From Microbacterium sp. oral taxon 186 str. F0373 (GTDB lineage Bacteria > Actinomycetota > Actinomycetes > Actinomycetales > Microbacteriaceae), in assembly GCF_000411455.1 (NCBI RefSeq), contig NZ_KE150457.1:1142023-1206022 (forward strand): 64,000 nucleotides of DNA, written 5' to 3'. Both the position numbers and the translations under genes were made by a program. The notes under the pieces were generated by a model. It did not search any database, had not been told where the DNA came from, and worked only from the letters and a program-made list of their open reading frames with translations. Of this stretch, positions 1-7,916 are shown in pieces; position 1 is the stretch's first letter, and the number at the start of each line of letters is the position of its first letter.

Positions 1-896
1 CCGCCCTCGCCCTTGCCGGCTGCTCCAGCTCTGCCACCTCGTCCCCCAGCGGCTCCGCCTCCTCGGGCGGGACGATCAGTGTCGTCGCCTCCACCAACGT
101 GTACGGCGACATCGTCAAGACGGTCGGCGGCGACCACGTCGAGGTCACCTCGCTCATCGCCGACGAGAGCAAGGACCCGCATGAGTTCGAGGCGACCGCG
201 GCCGATCAGCTCGACGTCCAGAACGCGCAGCTGCTCATCGAGAACGGCGGCGGGTACGACCCGTTCATGGCCTCGCTGAAGGATGCCGCGAAGTCGACCG
301 CTCCGCTGATCAGCGCCGTCACCTTCTCGCCGGAGTGGAAGGGCTCCGACCCCTCCGCGGCCGTCGACGGCTTCAACGAGCACGTCTTCTACGACCCGCA
401 GACCATCGCCGCCGTCGCCGACGAGATCGCCAAGCAGCTCGGCACGCTCGACCCCGCCGATGCGAGCGTCTTCACCGCCAACGCCACGGCGCTGCGCAGT
501 GACATCGACGAGAAGGTCACGCCGATCCTGGGCGACATCTCGAAGGCCCACAGCGGTGCCGAGATCTTCGTCACCGAGCCCGTCCCGCTGTACCTGGCCG
601 AGGCCGCCGGACTGAAGAACGTCACGCCGTCCGCCTTCAGCGAGGCGGTCGAGGAGGGTCAGGACGTCCCGCCCGCGACGCTCCTGGACGCGCTCACGCT
701 GATCGGCAGCGGCTCGGTGAAGATCCTCTTCGTGAACGCGCAGGCCGCCGGTGCCGAGACCACGCAGGCCGAAGCGAAGGCGTCCGAGGCCAAGGTCCCC
801 GTCATCAAGGCCTCGGAGCTGCTCCCCGAGGGTCAGAACTACGTATCGTGGATGACTGACATGGCTACGCAGATCAAGACCGCGCTGGGTTCGTGA
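1..896 (+). CDS. znuA: Zinc/manganese ABC transporter substrate-binding lipoprotein (5' partial)
   Basis: Extracytoplasmic lipoprotein that would capture Zn(II), or Mn(II), for the ATPase and permease encoded next. The frame is open from base 3, so the start lies outside the window; the first visible codons read ALALAGC, a lipobox with the acylated Cys, then a Ser/Thr/Gly linker. The body matches the ZnuA/TroA cluster A-I fold, with VYGDIV near the mature N-terminus, a metal-ligand His in DPHEFE and another in NEHVFYDP. At the third usual His position it has VTEPVP, so Glu may replace His as ligand, as in some actinobacterial members. There is no long His-rich loop. The stop overlaps the next start by 4 bp. 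Zinc rather than manganese is favoured by the neighbouring zur-like gene. Confidence 0.88.
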   Translation, partial: ALALAGCSSSATSSPSGSASSGGTISVVASTNVYGDIVKTVGGDHVEVTSLIADESKDPHEFEATAADQLDVQNAQLLIENGGGYDPFMASLKDAAKSTAPLISAVTFSPEWKGSDPSAAVDGFNEHVFYDPQTIAAVADEIAKQLGTLDPADASVFTANATALRSDIDEKVTPILGDISKAHSGAEIFVTEPVPLYLAEAAGLKNVTPSAFSEAVEEGQDVPPATLLDALTLIGSGSVKILFVNAQAAGAETTQAEAKASEAKVPVIKASELLPEGQNYVSWMTDMATQIKTALGS

Positions 897-1732
897 CCCC
901 CGCCTCCCCCCTTCCTCTTCGGATCATGGCCGCTGCGCTCTCGCGCAGCGGCCATGAGCTGTGGCGCGGCCTCGACCTCGAGCTGCAGCCGGGAGAGCTG
1001 GTCGCGGTGCTCGGGCCCAGCGGCGCCGGCAAGACCACGCTTCTTCGTGCCGTTCTGGGCCTTGAGCGCCTCAGCGCGGGCACGATCGAGGCGCTCGGCG
1101 AGCCCGTGCACCGGGCCGGGAACCGTCGCATCGGCTACATCCCGCAGCAGCGGCCCCTGCCCCGGCACACGGCCATGCGCGGACGCGACCTCGTGCGACT
1201 CGGCGTCGACGGGCACCGCTTCGGCTTCCCGGTGCCCCGCCGCGGCGACCGCGATCGTGTGCAGACACTGATCGATGCCGTCGGGGCCGCGGCCTTCGCC
1301 GACCGCCCCGTGGGGCTGCTCTCCGGCGGCGAGCAGCAGCGTCTGCGCGTGGGACAGGCGCTTGCCGACGAGCCCGGTCTGCTGCTGTGCGACGAGCCGT
1401 TGACCAGTCTCGACCTGGCCAATCAGCGCGACGTGATCGACCTCATCGATCGCTACCGCACCGCCAGCGGCGCCGGCGTGCTGCTGGTCACGCACGACAT
1501 CAACCCGGTGTTGGAGAAGGTCGATCGCATCCTCTATCTCACCGGCGGACGCTTCACCCTCGGCAGCCCCGACGAGGTGCTGACCTCCGAGACCCTCACC
1601 GCCCTGTACGGCACCCCGGTGCACGTCGCCCGCGTCGGCGGGCGCCTGGTCGTGGTCGGAGCGCCCGACTCGGATGCCGATCACCACCATCACGGCGACG
1701 CCGTCGCCGCACCCGCGGGAGGTGTCGCGTGA
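893..1732 (+). CDS. znuC: Metal ABC transporter ATP-binding protein
   Basis: Cytoplasmic ATPase (279 aa) of the zinc/manganese importer. Walker A is GPSGAGKTTLL near residues 42-52, the signature is LLSGGEQQRLRVGQAL near residue 144, Walker B is LLLCDEPLTSLD and the switch His is in LVTHD. The start is a GTG overlapping the stop of the binding-protein gene (GTGA), implying translational coupling. The C-terminal tail has a short His cluster, DADHHHHGD, that could bind metal; such tails occur in some ZnuC proteins. The permease gene begins 4 bp before its stop. Confidence 0.92.
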   Translation: MTPASPLPLRIMAAALSRSGHELWRGLDLELQPGELVAVLGPSGAGKTTLLRAVLGLERLSAGTIEALGEPVHRAGNRRIGYIPQQRPLPRHTAMRGRDLVRLGVDGHRFGFPVPRRGDRDRVQTLIDAVGAAAFADRPVGLLSGGEQQRLRVGQALADEPGLLLCDEPLTSLDLANQRDVIDLIDRYRTASGAGVLLVTHDINPVLEKVDRILYLTGGRFTLGSPDEVLTSETLTALYGTPVHVARVGGRLVVVGAPDSDADHHHHGDAVAAPAGGVA

Positions 1733-2589
1733 GCTGGGGTGACATCGGCAACGCGCTGTTCGGCGGAATGTCGCGCTACGGCGACATCCTCGCCCTGGTG
1801 CAGAACTCCGTGTGGGCCGGTGCGGTGCTCGGCATCGTCGGAGGACTCATCGGCGTATTCGTCATGCAGCGCGACATGGCCTTCGCCGTGCACGGCATCA
1901 GCGAACTGTCCTTCGCCGGTGCGGCGGCGGCGCTCCTTCTCGGCGTCGACGTCGTCACGGGCTCGATCGTGGGCTCGCTCATCGCCGCGGGGCTCATCGG
2001 CTGGCTCGGTGCGCGCGCCCGCGACCGCAACTCGATCATCGGCGTGCTCATGCCGTTCGGGCTCGGCATCGGCATCCTGTGCATCTCGCTCTACAACGGG
2101 CGCAGCGCCAACCGGTTCAGCCTGCTCACCGGCCAGATCGTGTCGGTGCAGAGCGACCAGCTGACCGTGCTGATCGTCTTGAGTGCGATCGTGCTCGTGG
2201 GACTGCTGCTCATCTGGAGGCCGCTGAACTTCGACTCGCTCGACCCGCAGTCCGCCGCCGCGCGCGGCGTGCCGACGACCGTGGTCTCGTTCGCGTTCAT
2301 GATCCTGTTGGGAATCGTCGTGGCGGTGGCGGTGCACATCATCGGCGCCCTCCTGGTGCTCTCGCTGCTGGTGACGCCGGCGGCGGCGGCGATGCGGGTC
2401 TCCACCGGTCCGATCGCCGTGCCGCTGCTGGCCGCGGGCTTCGGCGTGACGGCGGCGGTCGGCGGCATCCTTCTGGCCATCGCCGGGACGCTGCCGGTGA
2501 GCCCCTACATCACGACGCTGTCCTTCCTCATCTATCTCCTCTGCCGCGTCATCGACGGCGTGCGCCGGCGGGGCTCGGTCGAGGCGTGA
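1729..2589 (+). CDS. znuB: Metal ABC transporter permease
   Basis: Integral membrane subunit (286 aa) of the zinc/manganese importer, ABC-3 family (PF00950). Eight or so hydrophobic segments are visible, along with the typical GxxxSRYGDI opening and the conserved regions AVHGISELSFAGAAAALL and HIIGALLVLSLLVTPAAAA. The GTG at 1729 overlaps the ATPase stop and gives a normal family length; longer upstream extensions in this frame are antisense-like sequence. The three genes form a tightly overlapping operon. Confidence 0.92.
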   Translation: MSWGDIGNALFGGMSRYGDILALVQNSVWAGAVLGIVGGLIGVFVMQRDMAFAVHGISELSFAGAAAALLLGVDVVTGSIVGSLIAAGLIGWLGARARDRNSIIGVLMPFGLGIGILCISLYNGRSANRFSLLTGQIVSVQSDQLTVLIVLSAIVLVGLLLIWRPLNFDSLDPQSAAARGVPTTVVSFAFMILLGIVVAVAVHIIGALLVLSLLVTPAAAAMRVSTGPIAVPLLAAGFGVTAAVGGILLAIAGTLPVSPYITTLSFLIYLLCRVIDGVRRRGSVEA

Positions 2590-2646
2590 CGCCGCGGTTC
2601 CCCGTCACCGCGCAGACGCGTCCAGCCCGCTCCTAGACCCCGCGGG

Positions 2647-2652
2647 TAGACT
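2647..2652 (+). promoter_or_regulatory. -10 box of a leaderless promoter for zur
   Basis: TAGACT ends exactly 6 nt before the ATG at 2659, which places the predicted transcription start at the start codon. No Shine-Dalgarno sequence lies between. This shows the zinc regulator has its own promoter, separate from the importer operon. Confidence 0.6.
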
Positions 2653-2658
2653 CCCGGC

Positions 2659-3081
2659 ATGGCCCAGCGCAACACCTGGCAGCGCGACCGCGTGCGCGAG
2701 GCGTTGACCGATGCCTCCGGTTTCGTCAGCGCACAGGCGCTGCACGCGACCCTTCGTGACGAGAACACCGGCATCGGACTGGCCACCGTCTATCGGGCGC
2801 TCGCGACGCTCGCCGCCAGCGGCGAGGCCGATCAGCTGCAGAGCCCCGACGGCGAAGCCATCTATCGCGCGTGCTCGACGACGGGTCACCACCACCACTT
2901 GATCTGCCGCTCCTGCGGCCTCGCCGTGGAGATCGAGGCGAACGAGGTCGAGGCGTGGGCGCAGCGCACCGCCGCCGCGCACGGGTTCACCGCCGCCGAG
3001 CACGTCGTCGACATCTTCGGCCTCTGCGCGTCGTGCTCCGCGCTGCGCGCCGCCGAGCCGGTCGGAGAGCGTGTCGACTGA
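2659..3081 (+). CDS. zur: Fur-family transcriptional regulator, probably Zur
   Basis: Dimeric metalloregulator (140 aa). The N-terminal winged helix contains the recognition segment GIGLATVYRALATL near residues 38-51. The C-terminal part has the regulatory-site cluster HHHH at 77-80 and two structural zinc CxxC pairs (Cys83/86 and Cys123/126). Position next to a zinc/manganese importer argues for Zur (zinc) rather than Fur (iron), but the sequence alone does not decide. I see no AT-rich Zur-type palindrome in the short upstream region. The gene overlaps the next one by 11 bp. Confidence 0.85.
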   Translation: MAQRNTWQRDRVREALTDASGFVSAQALHATLRDENTGIGLATVYRALATLAASGEADQLQSPDGEAIYRACSTTGHHHHLICRSCGLAVEIEANEVEAWAQRTAAAHGFTAAEHVVDIFGLCASCSALRAAEPVGERVD

Positions 3082-4081
3082 GGTGCGCGCCGCGCCGGCT
3101 CGCGCCCTCGGGGTCGTCGGTATCGGCGCGGCAGTGGTGGCCGGGCTCATCGCGGTCGCCTTCCTCGCCCCGGGCCCCGCGTTGCCGACGCGACTGCAAG
3201 ACGGCCTCACCCTCTCCATCAGCGTCCTGATCGAGTCGCTCCCGTTCGTGATCCTCGGCGTGCTGCTGTCGATCGTGGTGCAGGTGTGGGTGCCGGCGGG
3301 TGCGATCGAACGGTGGATGCCGCGGGCGCCGTGGGCCCGGCGCGCGGTGCTGTCGCTTCTGGGCATGCTCATCCCGGTCTGCGAGTGCGGAAACGTCCCC
3401 TTCGCGCGCGGTCTCATGATGCGGGGGCTGGGCGTCGCCGAGACGCTCACCTTCCTGATCGCCGCGCCCATCGTGAACCCGATCGTGATCATCACCACGC
3501 ACCAGGCGTTCGGCTTCGACGACGGCATCCTCATCGCGCGCCTTCTCGGCGGCTACGCGGTCGCGAACCTCATCGGCTGGTTGTACAGCCGGCATCCCGA
3601 CCCCGACGGCCTCATCACCGACCGGTTCCGGGCCAGCTGCGAGATCTCCCTCGAGAATGCGGCCCACGGCGGCGGCCCGGGCAAGGCGCAACAGAGCCTG
3701 GCCCAGTTCGTCGTCGAGCTGCGCGCCGTCATGCCCGCGCTGGTGATCGGCTCGGCCCTCGCCGGGGCCGTGCAGGTGCTCGTGCCCCGCTCGGCGCTGC
3801 TGGCGATCGGATCCAACCCGGCGCTGTCGATCGTGGCGATGATCACGCTCGCGATGATCGTGTCGATCTGCTCGAACGTCGACGCCTTCTTCGCGCTCTC
3901 GTTCGCGTCGACCTTCACGCCCGGCTCGATCGTCGCGTTCCTGTTGGTCGGTCCGCTGGTCGACGTGAAGATGCTGGCGCTGCTGCGCACCACCTTCCGC
4001 TTCAAGGTGCTGGCCGGGCTGGTCGTGATCGTCGTGCTGTTCGCCGTGGCCGTCGGATCGGTGGTGAACCTCCTTGCGTGA
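3071..4081 (+). CDS. UPF0718-family permease (YcgR-type)
   Basis: Predicted eight-helix membrane protein (336 aa) of the UPF0718/DUF318 permease family. Two related halves each carry the family signature: PVCECGNVPFARGLMMRG with nearby APIVNP in the first, and SICSNVDAFFALSF in the second. The paired Cys/Asn motifs suggest a metal or thiol site in the membrane. It starts with GTG inside the zur gene and its end overlaps the next gene, so zur and the permease pair are coupled. In Bacillus the homologous pair is YcgR/YcgQ. Transported substrate is unknown; a role in metal handling is inferred from the zur linkage. Confidence 0.75.
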   Translation: MSTEVRAAPARALGVVGIGAAVVAGLIAVAFLAPGPALPTRLQDGLTLSISVLIESLPFVILGVLLSIVVQVWVPAGAIERWMPRAPWARRAVLSLLGMLIPVCECGNVPFARGLMMRGLGVAETLTFLIAAPIVNPIVIITTHQAFGFDDGILIARLLGGYAVANLIGWLYSRHPDPDGLITDRFRASCEISLENAAHGGGPGKAQQSLAQFVVELRAVMPALVIGSALAGAVQVLVPRSALLAIGSNPALSIVAMITLAMIVSICSNVDAFFALSFASTFTPGSIVAFLLVGPLVDVKMLALLRTTFRFKVLAGLVVIVVLFAVAVGSVVNLLA

Positions 4082-4874
4082 GCTGATCGGATCGCGCCTG
4101 CTCGGGGTGGGACTGGCTGCGGGCCTCGCCGCGGTCACGGTGGTGCTGTGGCTGAACGGCCAGCTGGCGCTGTACATCAACCCCTCGTCGAACTGGTTCG
4201 CGGTGCCGATGGCGATCATCGCCCTCGTCGGCACGGTGATCAGCTTCGCCCTGCCGAAGGGCGCCGAGTCCGACCACGGGCACGACCACGACCACGGCGA
4301 CGACGCTCCGACGCGCTCCGCGCGCTCGACGACCGGCGGCGGGCATGAGCACCATCATGGGCACGACCACGCTCGCCGCGGGGTGTGGGCGGCGACGGCG
4401 ACGGTGACCGGCGGCGTCCTGTCGGTCGGCGTGGTCGCGGCGATCATGCTGACCCCGCCGGCGACGCTGTCCGCCGAACTCGCGATGCAGCGCGATACGG
4501 GTGCCCCGCCGCTGTTCCAGGGCTCCGACACCGTGGCGCTGGCCTCCACGGGCGACACCTCGAAGTTCGGCGTGGGGGAGTGGGCGAGCGTGTTCGCGAC
4601 GGCGACGAACCCCGAGGCGTTCGACGGCGACACCATCACCCTCACCGGTTTCGTGACCCCCACCGACGGTGGGTTCGGGCTCACCCGTCTGGTGATCACG
4701 CACTGTGTCATCGACGCGCAGCCGGCGAGTGTGCCGGTCGCCTCCGGCGACATCCCGGCCACCGGCACGTGGGTCACCGTGACGGGCACGATCCGCGACG
4801 CGGGGGGACGACTGCAGATCCAGCCGGCCTCGGTGCAGACGGTCGATCAACCCAGGGATCCGTATGAGTACTGA
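4074..4874 (+). CDS. TIGR03943-family permease partner (YcgQ-type), His-rich
   Basis: Membrane protein (266 aa) of the TIGR03943 family, nearly always encoded beside a UPF0718 permease. The start is a TTG overlapping the permease by 8 bp. Two N-terminal transmembrane helices are followed by a strikingly His/Asp-rich stretch (about residues 65-100: DHGHDHDHGD, then GHEHHHGHDHA), a third helix, and a soluble C-terminal domain with FVTPTDGGFGLTRLVITHC and IDAQPASVPV. The His-rich loop is a plausible zinc-binding element. Enzyme or transport activity has not been shown for the family as far as I know. Confidence 0.75.
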   Translation: MRELIGSRLLGVGLAAGLAAVTVVLWLNGQLALYINPSSNWFAVPMAIIALVGTVISFALPKGAESDHGHDHDHGDDAPTRSARSTTGGGHEHHHGHDHARRGVWAATATVTGGVLSVGVVAAIMLTPPATLSAELAMQRDTGAPPLFQGSDTVALASTGDTSKFGVGEWASVFATATNPEAFDGDTITLTGFVTPTDGGFGLTRLVITHCVIDAQPASVPVASGDIPATGTWVTVTGTIRDAGGRLQIQPASVQTVDQPRDPYEY

Positions 4875-6288
4875 GCGGGCGACACGTCGTGAGCGCACAC
4901 GCCGCCGCCGCTCCCGTGCCTTCCTCGCGGGCTTCGCGATCGTCGTCGCCGCGCTGGCCGTCGTCGGTCTCGCCGGCGCCGCGGTCACGGTCGCGCAGGG
5001 GCCGCGCGTGACGAACGTGAGTGTCGACCCGGATGCCGCGGTCAGCGCGGCCGGATCGCGGCTGATCATCACGACCACGCAGTCCCTCGCCAAGATCACC
5101 CCGGCCCAGGTCACGGTCTCGCCCGCCGCGCCGTTCACCGTGGACACGTCCGGACGCAGCATCGGCATCCGTTTCACTCAGCCGCTGTGGGACGACACCT
5201 CATACACCGTGACGATCGATGGGGTCAGCGGCATCGGCGGTGGCCCGACGGCATCCGTCTCACAGAGCTTCACGACCCCGACGCTGCAGGCCTTCGTCCT
5301 GCAGCGGGGCGACGGCGGCGACCGGATCCTGCGCACCGGCCTCGCCGGTCAGGATCCTGAGCCGGTCTACACGAACGCGCACATCGAGGACTTCCGCGCC
5401 ACCGCCGGCCATCTCGTCATGTCGACGCTCGACGATGACAAGAAGTCGCACCTCGTGGTCACCGATCTCGACGGGGGGAACGAGCGTGAGCTCCCCCTCC
5501 CCGGTGACGGCACGGTCACCGATCTGCAGAGCGCCGATCGTGGCGACCTCGTCGGCTACACCTACACGGACGCGACCGTCGGCACGTCCGGCGCCCGTGA
5601 AGCCCGGCTGTTCACGGCGTCGCTCGCCACCGCGCAGGGCGCTGCGCAGCCGACGATGATCCAGCGCAGCGGCGGCGAGTCCCGCGTCGACGATTGGAGG
5701 TTCGTCCCCGGCACCGACAGCATCCTCATGCTCACCTACGACGGAGCCCTCACCCTCATCTCCCCGTCCGGTGGCGACCCGGTCACGCTCGGCAACGCCA
5801 TCTCGATCGACGGCATCGCCCGCGGAACGACCACCGCGATCGTCGAGCGTGTGGAAGGACCCGCGGCCATCGATCTGGCCACGGCCAAACAGGTCGACCT
5901 GCCGCCGACCGACAAAGCCCTGGGGCAGACCAACAAGATGGTGCCGATGAGCAACGGCGACACGCTGCGGGTGCTGGCCGTCGTCGACGGCTTCACGGTG
6001 CGCTCGACCACCGTCAACGTCGTCGACACCGCGGGAAAGGCGACACCGGTCTTCTCCGTCGACCCGAAGGACATCCTCATCCAGTCGTGCGTGTCGCCGA
6101 GCGGAAGGTACGCCGCGTTCCTCGTGGCCCCGGATGCCGTGTCGAACCCCTACGACGGGTACAAGCTGCCGATGCCGACGCACCTGCGCACCCACGTCGT
6201 GGCCCTCTCCGGCCCGGAGGCGGGAACCGAGGTCGGCGCGCTCGCGGGCTTCGACATCTCGTGGTGTCAGACGCCGCCGCGCACATGA
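4864..6288 (+). CDS. Membrane-anchored protein with Ig-like and beta-propeller-like domains
   Basis: Unrecognised 474-aa protein. It starts with ATG inside the TIGR03943 gene (11-bp overlap), so it belongs to the same operon. The N-terminus is Arg-rich (RATRRERTRRRRSR), then one transmembrane helix near residues 18-40, giving an outside C-terminus. Residues about 50-135 look like an Ig-like/SbsA-type beta domain (TQPLWDDTSYTVTIDGVSG); the rest has TolB/WD40-like repeats with strand patterns such as SHLVVTDLDGGNERELPLPG. It is a candidate extracytoplasmic scaffold or sensor. Function is not assigned. Confidence 0.6.
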   Translation: MSTERATRRERTRRRRSRAFLAGFAIVVAALAVVGLAGAAVTVAQGPRVTNVSVDPDAAVSAAGSRLIITTTQSLAKITPAQVTVSPAAPFTVDTSGRSIGIRFTQPLWDDTSYTVTIDGVSGIGGGPTASVSQSFTTPTLQAFVLQRGDGGDRILRTGLAGQDPEPVYTNAHIEDFRATAGHLVMSTLDDDKKSHLVVTDLDGGNERELPLPGDGTVTDLQSADRGDLVGYTYTDATVGTSGAREARLFTASLATAQGAAQPTMIQRSGGESRVDDWRFVPGTDSILMLTYDGALTLISPSGGDPVTLGNAISIDGIARGTTTAIVERVEGPAAIDLATAKQVDLPPTDKALGQTNKMVPMSNGDTLRVLAVVDGFTVRSTTVNVVDTAGKATPVFSVDPKDILIQSCVSPSGRYAAFLVAPDAVSNPYDGYKLPMPTHLRTHVVALSGPEAGTEVGALAGFDISWCQTPPRT

Positions 6289-6956
6289 GTGAGCGGGCCG
6301 GTCTGATCCCCGCGACCCGCGCGGCGCTCGCGGCGCTGCCGGTGGAGGTCGCGCCGCGCCTGCTCGGCGGTGTGCTGGAGGTCACCGTCGGCGACGCGCT
6401 GGTCGCCGTGCGCCTCACCGAGGTGGAGGCCTACCACGGCGCCGGCACGGGGGCCGAGCCCGATCCCGGATCCCACGCGCGGATGGGGCGCACGGCTCGC
6501 AATGCCACGATGTGGGGCGAGCCGGGCCGCCTCTACGTCTACCTCAGCCACGGCATCCATTCCTGCGTCAACGTCGTCTGCGCACCCGACGGGCGGGCCG
6601 GCGCCGTTCTGCTCCGCGCCGGCGAGGTGATCGCGGGCGAGCACGTCGCCTTCGCGCGCCGACCCGCCGCGCGCGCCGCCCGGGATCTGGCACGCGGTCC
6701 CGGTCGGCTCGGGGATGCCGTGGGCCTGCGTCATCCCGTGCACGACGGCATCGACGCGATCGCGGGCGCCCCGCGGGCCGGCGCCGTCGCCCGTCTGTTG
6801 CTGCCGGTGGCCACCCGCTCCGACATCGAGGCGGGTCCCCGCGTCGGGGTCGCGGGCGTCGCGGGAACGGCCGCGTTCCCGTGGCGCTTCTGGGTCGCGG
6901 GAGACCCGACCGTCTCGCCGTTCCGCTGGGGGCGTGGGGCGGGCCCGACGCTCTGA
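6285..6956 (+). CDS. DNA-3-methyladenine glycosylase (AAG/MPG family)
   Basis: Base-excision repair enzyme (223 aa) removing alkylated purines. It has the family motifs RLTEVEAYHG (with the catalytic Glu), GRLYVYLSHGIHSCVNVVC, GAVLLRAGE and ARGPGRLGDAVGL. The ATG overlaps the stop of the propeller gene (ATGA) and gives the normal family length. The neighbours are unrelated in role. It converges on the lysR-like gene with only 4 bp between them and no obvious terminator. Confidence 0.9.
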   Translation: MSERAGLIPATRAALAALPVEVAPRLLGGVLEVTVGDALVAVRLTEVEAYHGAGTGAEPDPGSHARMGRTARNATMWGEPGRLYVYLSHGIHSCVNVVCAPDGRAGAVLLRAGEVIAGEHVAFARRPAARAARDLARGPGRLGDAVGLRHPVHDGIDAIAGAPRAGAVARLLLPVATRSDIEAGPRVGVAGVAGTAAFPWRFWVAGDPTVSPFRWGRGAGPTL

Positions 6957-6960
6957 CCTT

Positions 6961-7833
6961 TCAGCCGATGGCGAAGCGCTGCACCATGACCGCGCGCAGC
7001 GCCACCGCCGCCGGTCCGGCATGCGGCCGGGTGCTCACGCTGAGCGGCCACTCGATCACCGGCGTGACGGGCACCGCGACCGTGCCCGGCGTCGGGACGA
7101 CGAGAACCTGCGGCACGAGCGCCACGCCGAAACCGGCGGCGACGAACGCGGGGATGTCGCCGACGGCGGAGACCTCGGTCGCCACTTCGCGGACCAGCCC
7201 GGCGCGGGTCAGGGCTCGTTCGAGGAGCACGCGGTGACCGAAGCCGTGCGGCGCGTCGATCCATGATTCGGCCGCCAGGAGATCGAGGGGAACCTCCGGC
7301 AGCGCGCTGAGTGCATGCCCGTCGGGGAGCAGCGCCACGAAGGGCGAGCGTACGAGCTCGACCGTCTCCAGGTCCGGCAGCTCCGCCGCCGGCAGCCCCA
7401 TGAAGGCGAGGTCGATCCGCCCGCGCCGCAGGTCGTCGGCGAGGCCGGTGGAGCCGGAAGACGACGAGACCAGCCGCAGGCGCACGAGGGGATGCTGCGC
7501 GCGGAACGCGGCGAACAGCTCGGGCATGCGCAGGGTCGGGAGATTCACGAAGATGCCGACGCGCAGCAGGCCCTCGACGCGGCCGGTCGCTGCGCTCTGC
7601 AATCGGCTCGTCGCGTCGACGATCTCACGAGCGGGCTCCAGCAGCTGCTCGCCGGCGGCGGTGAGCGCGACGCGCCGTCCCGAGCGTTCGATGAGGCGGG
7701 TTCCCATCCGCTGTTCGAGGGTCTGGATGCCGGCCGACACCGTCGACTGCACGACGTACAGGCGGGCCGCGGCACGCGTGAAGCTCGACTCCTCGGCGAC
7801 GGCGACGAAGTACTCCAGAAGGCGGGTGTCCAT
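6961..7833 (-). CDS. LysR-family transcriptional regulator
   Basis: 290-aa LTTR. The N-terminal winged HTH spans residues 1-60 (LLEYFVAVAEESSFTRAAARL, then QSTVSAGIQTLEQRMGTRL), followed by a periplasmic-binding-like effector domain. It is divergent from an MFS exporter gene, the classic arrangement for a regulator and its target. A perfect ATGATG-N11-CATCAT inverted repeat lies between the two starts. The start ATG sits 6 nt from a TAGTTT box, so it is probably leaderless. The effector is unknown. Confidence 0.9.
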   Translation of the reverse strand: MDTRLLEYFVAVAEESSFTRAAARLYVVQSTVSAGIQTLEQRMGTRLIERSGRRVALTAAGEQLLEPAREIVDATSRLQSAATGRVEGLLRVGIFVNLPTLRMPELFAAFRAQHPLVRLRLVSSSSGSTGLADDLRRGRIDLAFMGLPAAELPDLETVELVRSPFVALLPDGHALSALPEVPLDLLAAESWIDAPHGFGHRVLLERALTRAGLVREVATEVSAVGDIPAFVAAGFGVALVPQVLVVPTPGTVAVPVTPVIEWPLSVSTRPHAGPAAVALRAVMVQRFAIG

Positions 7834-7839
7834 CTCGCC

Positions 7840-7871
7840 AAACTATCGATGATGTCGATGCAATGCATCAT
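7840..7871 (-). promoter_or_regulatory. LTTR operator and leaderless -10 box in the lysR/MFS intergenic region
   Basis: On the minus strand TAGTTT (7840-7845) ends 6 nt before the regulator ATG. Immediately upstream is a perfect inverted repeat, ATGATG at 7849-7854 and CATCAT at 7866-7871, with an 11-nt spacer. Dyads of this size are typical LysR operators. It overlaps the space between -10 and -35 of the regulator promoter, suggesting autorepression as well as control of the MFS gene. Confidence 0.55.
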
Positions 7872-7916
7872 TCGAATTCGTTGGACTCGATGCAGCCGAG
7901 AGCGCATCCTGAGGTC

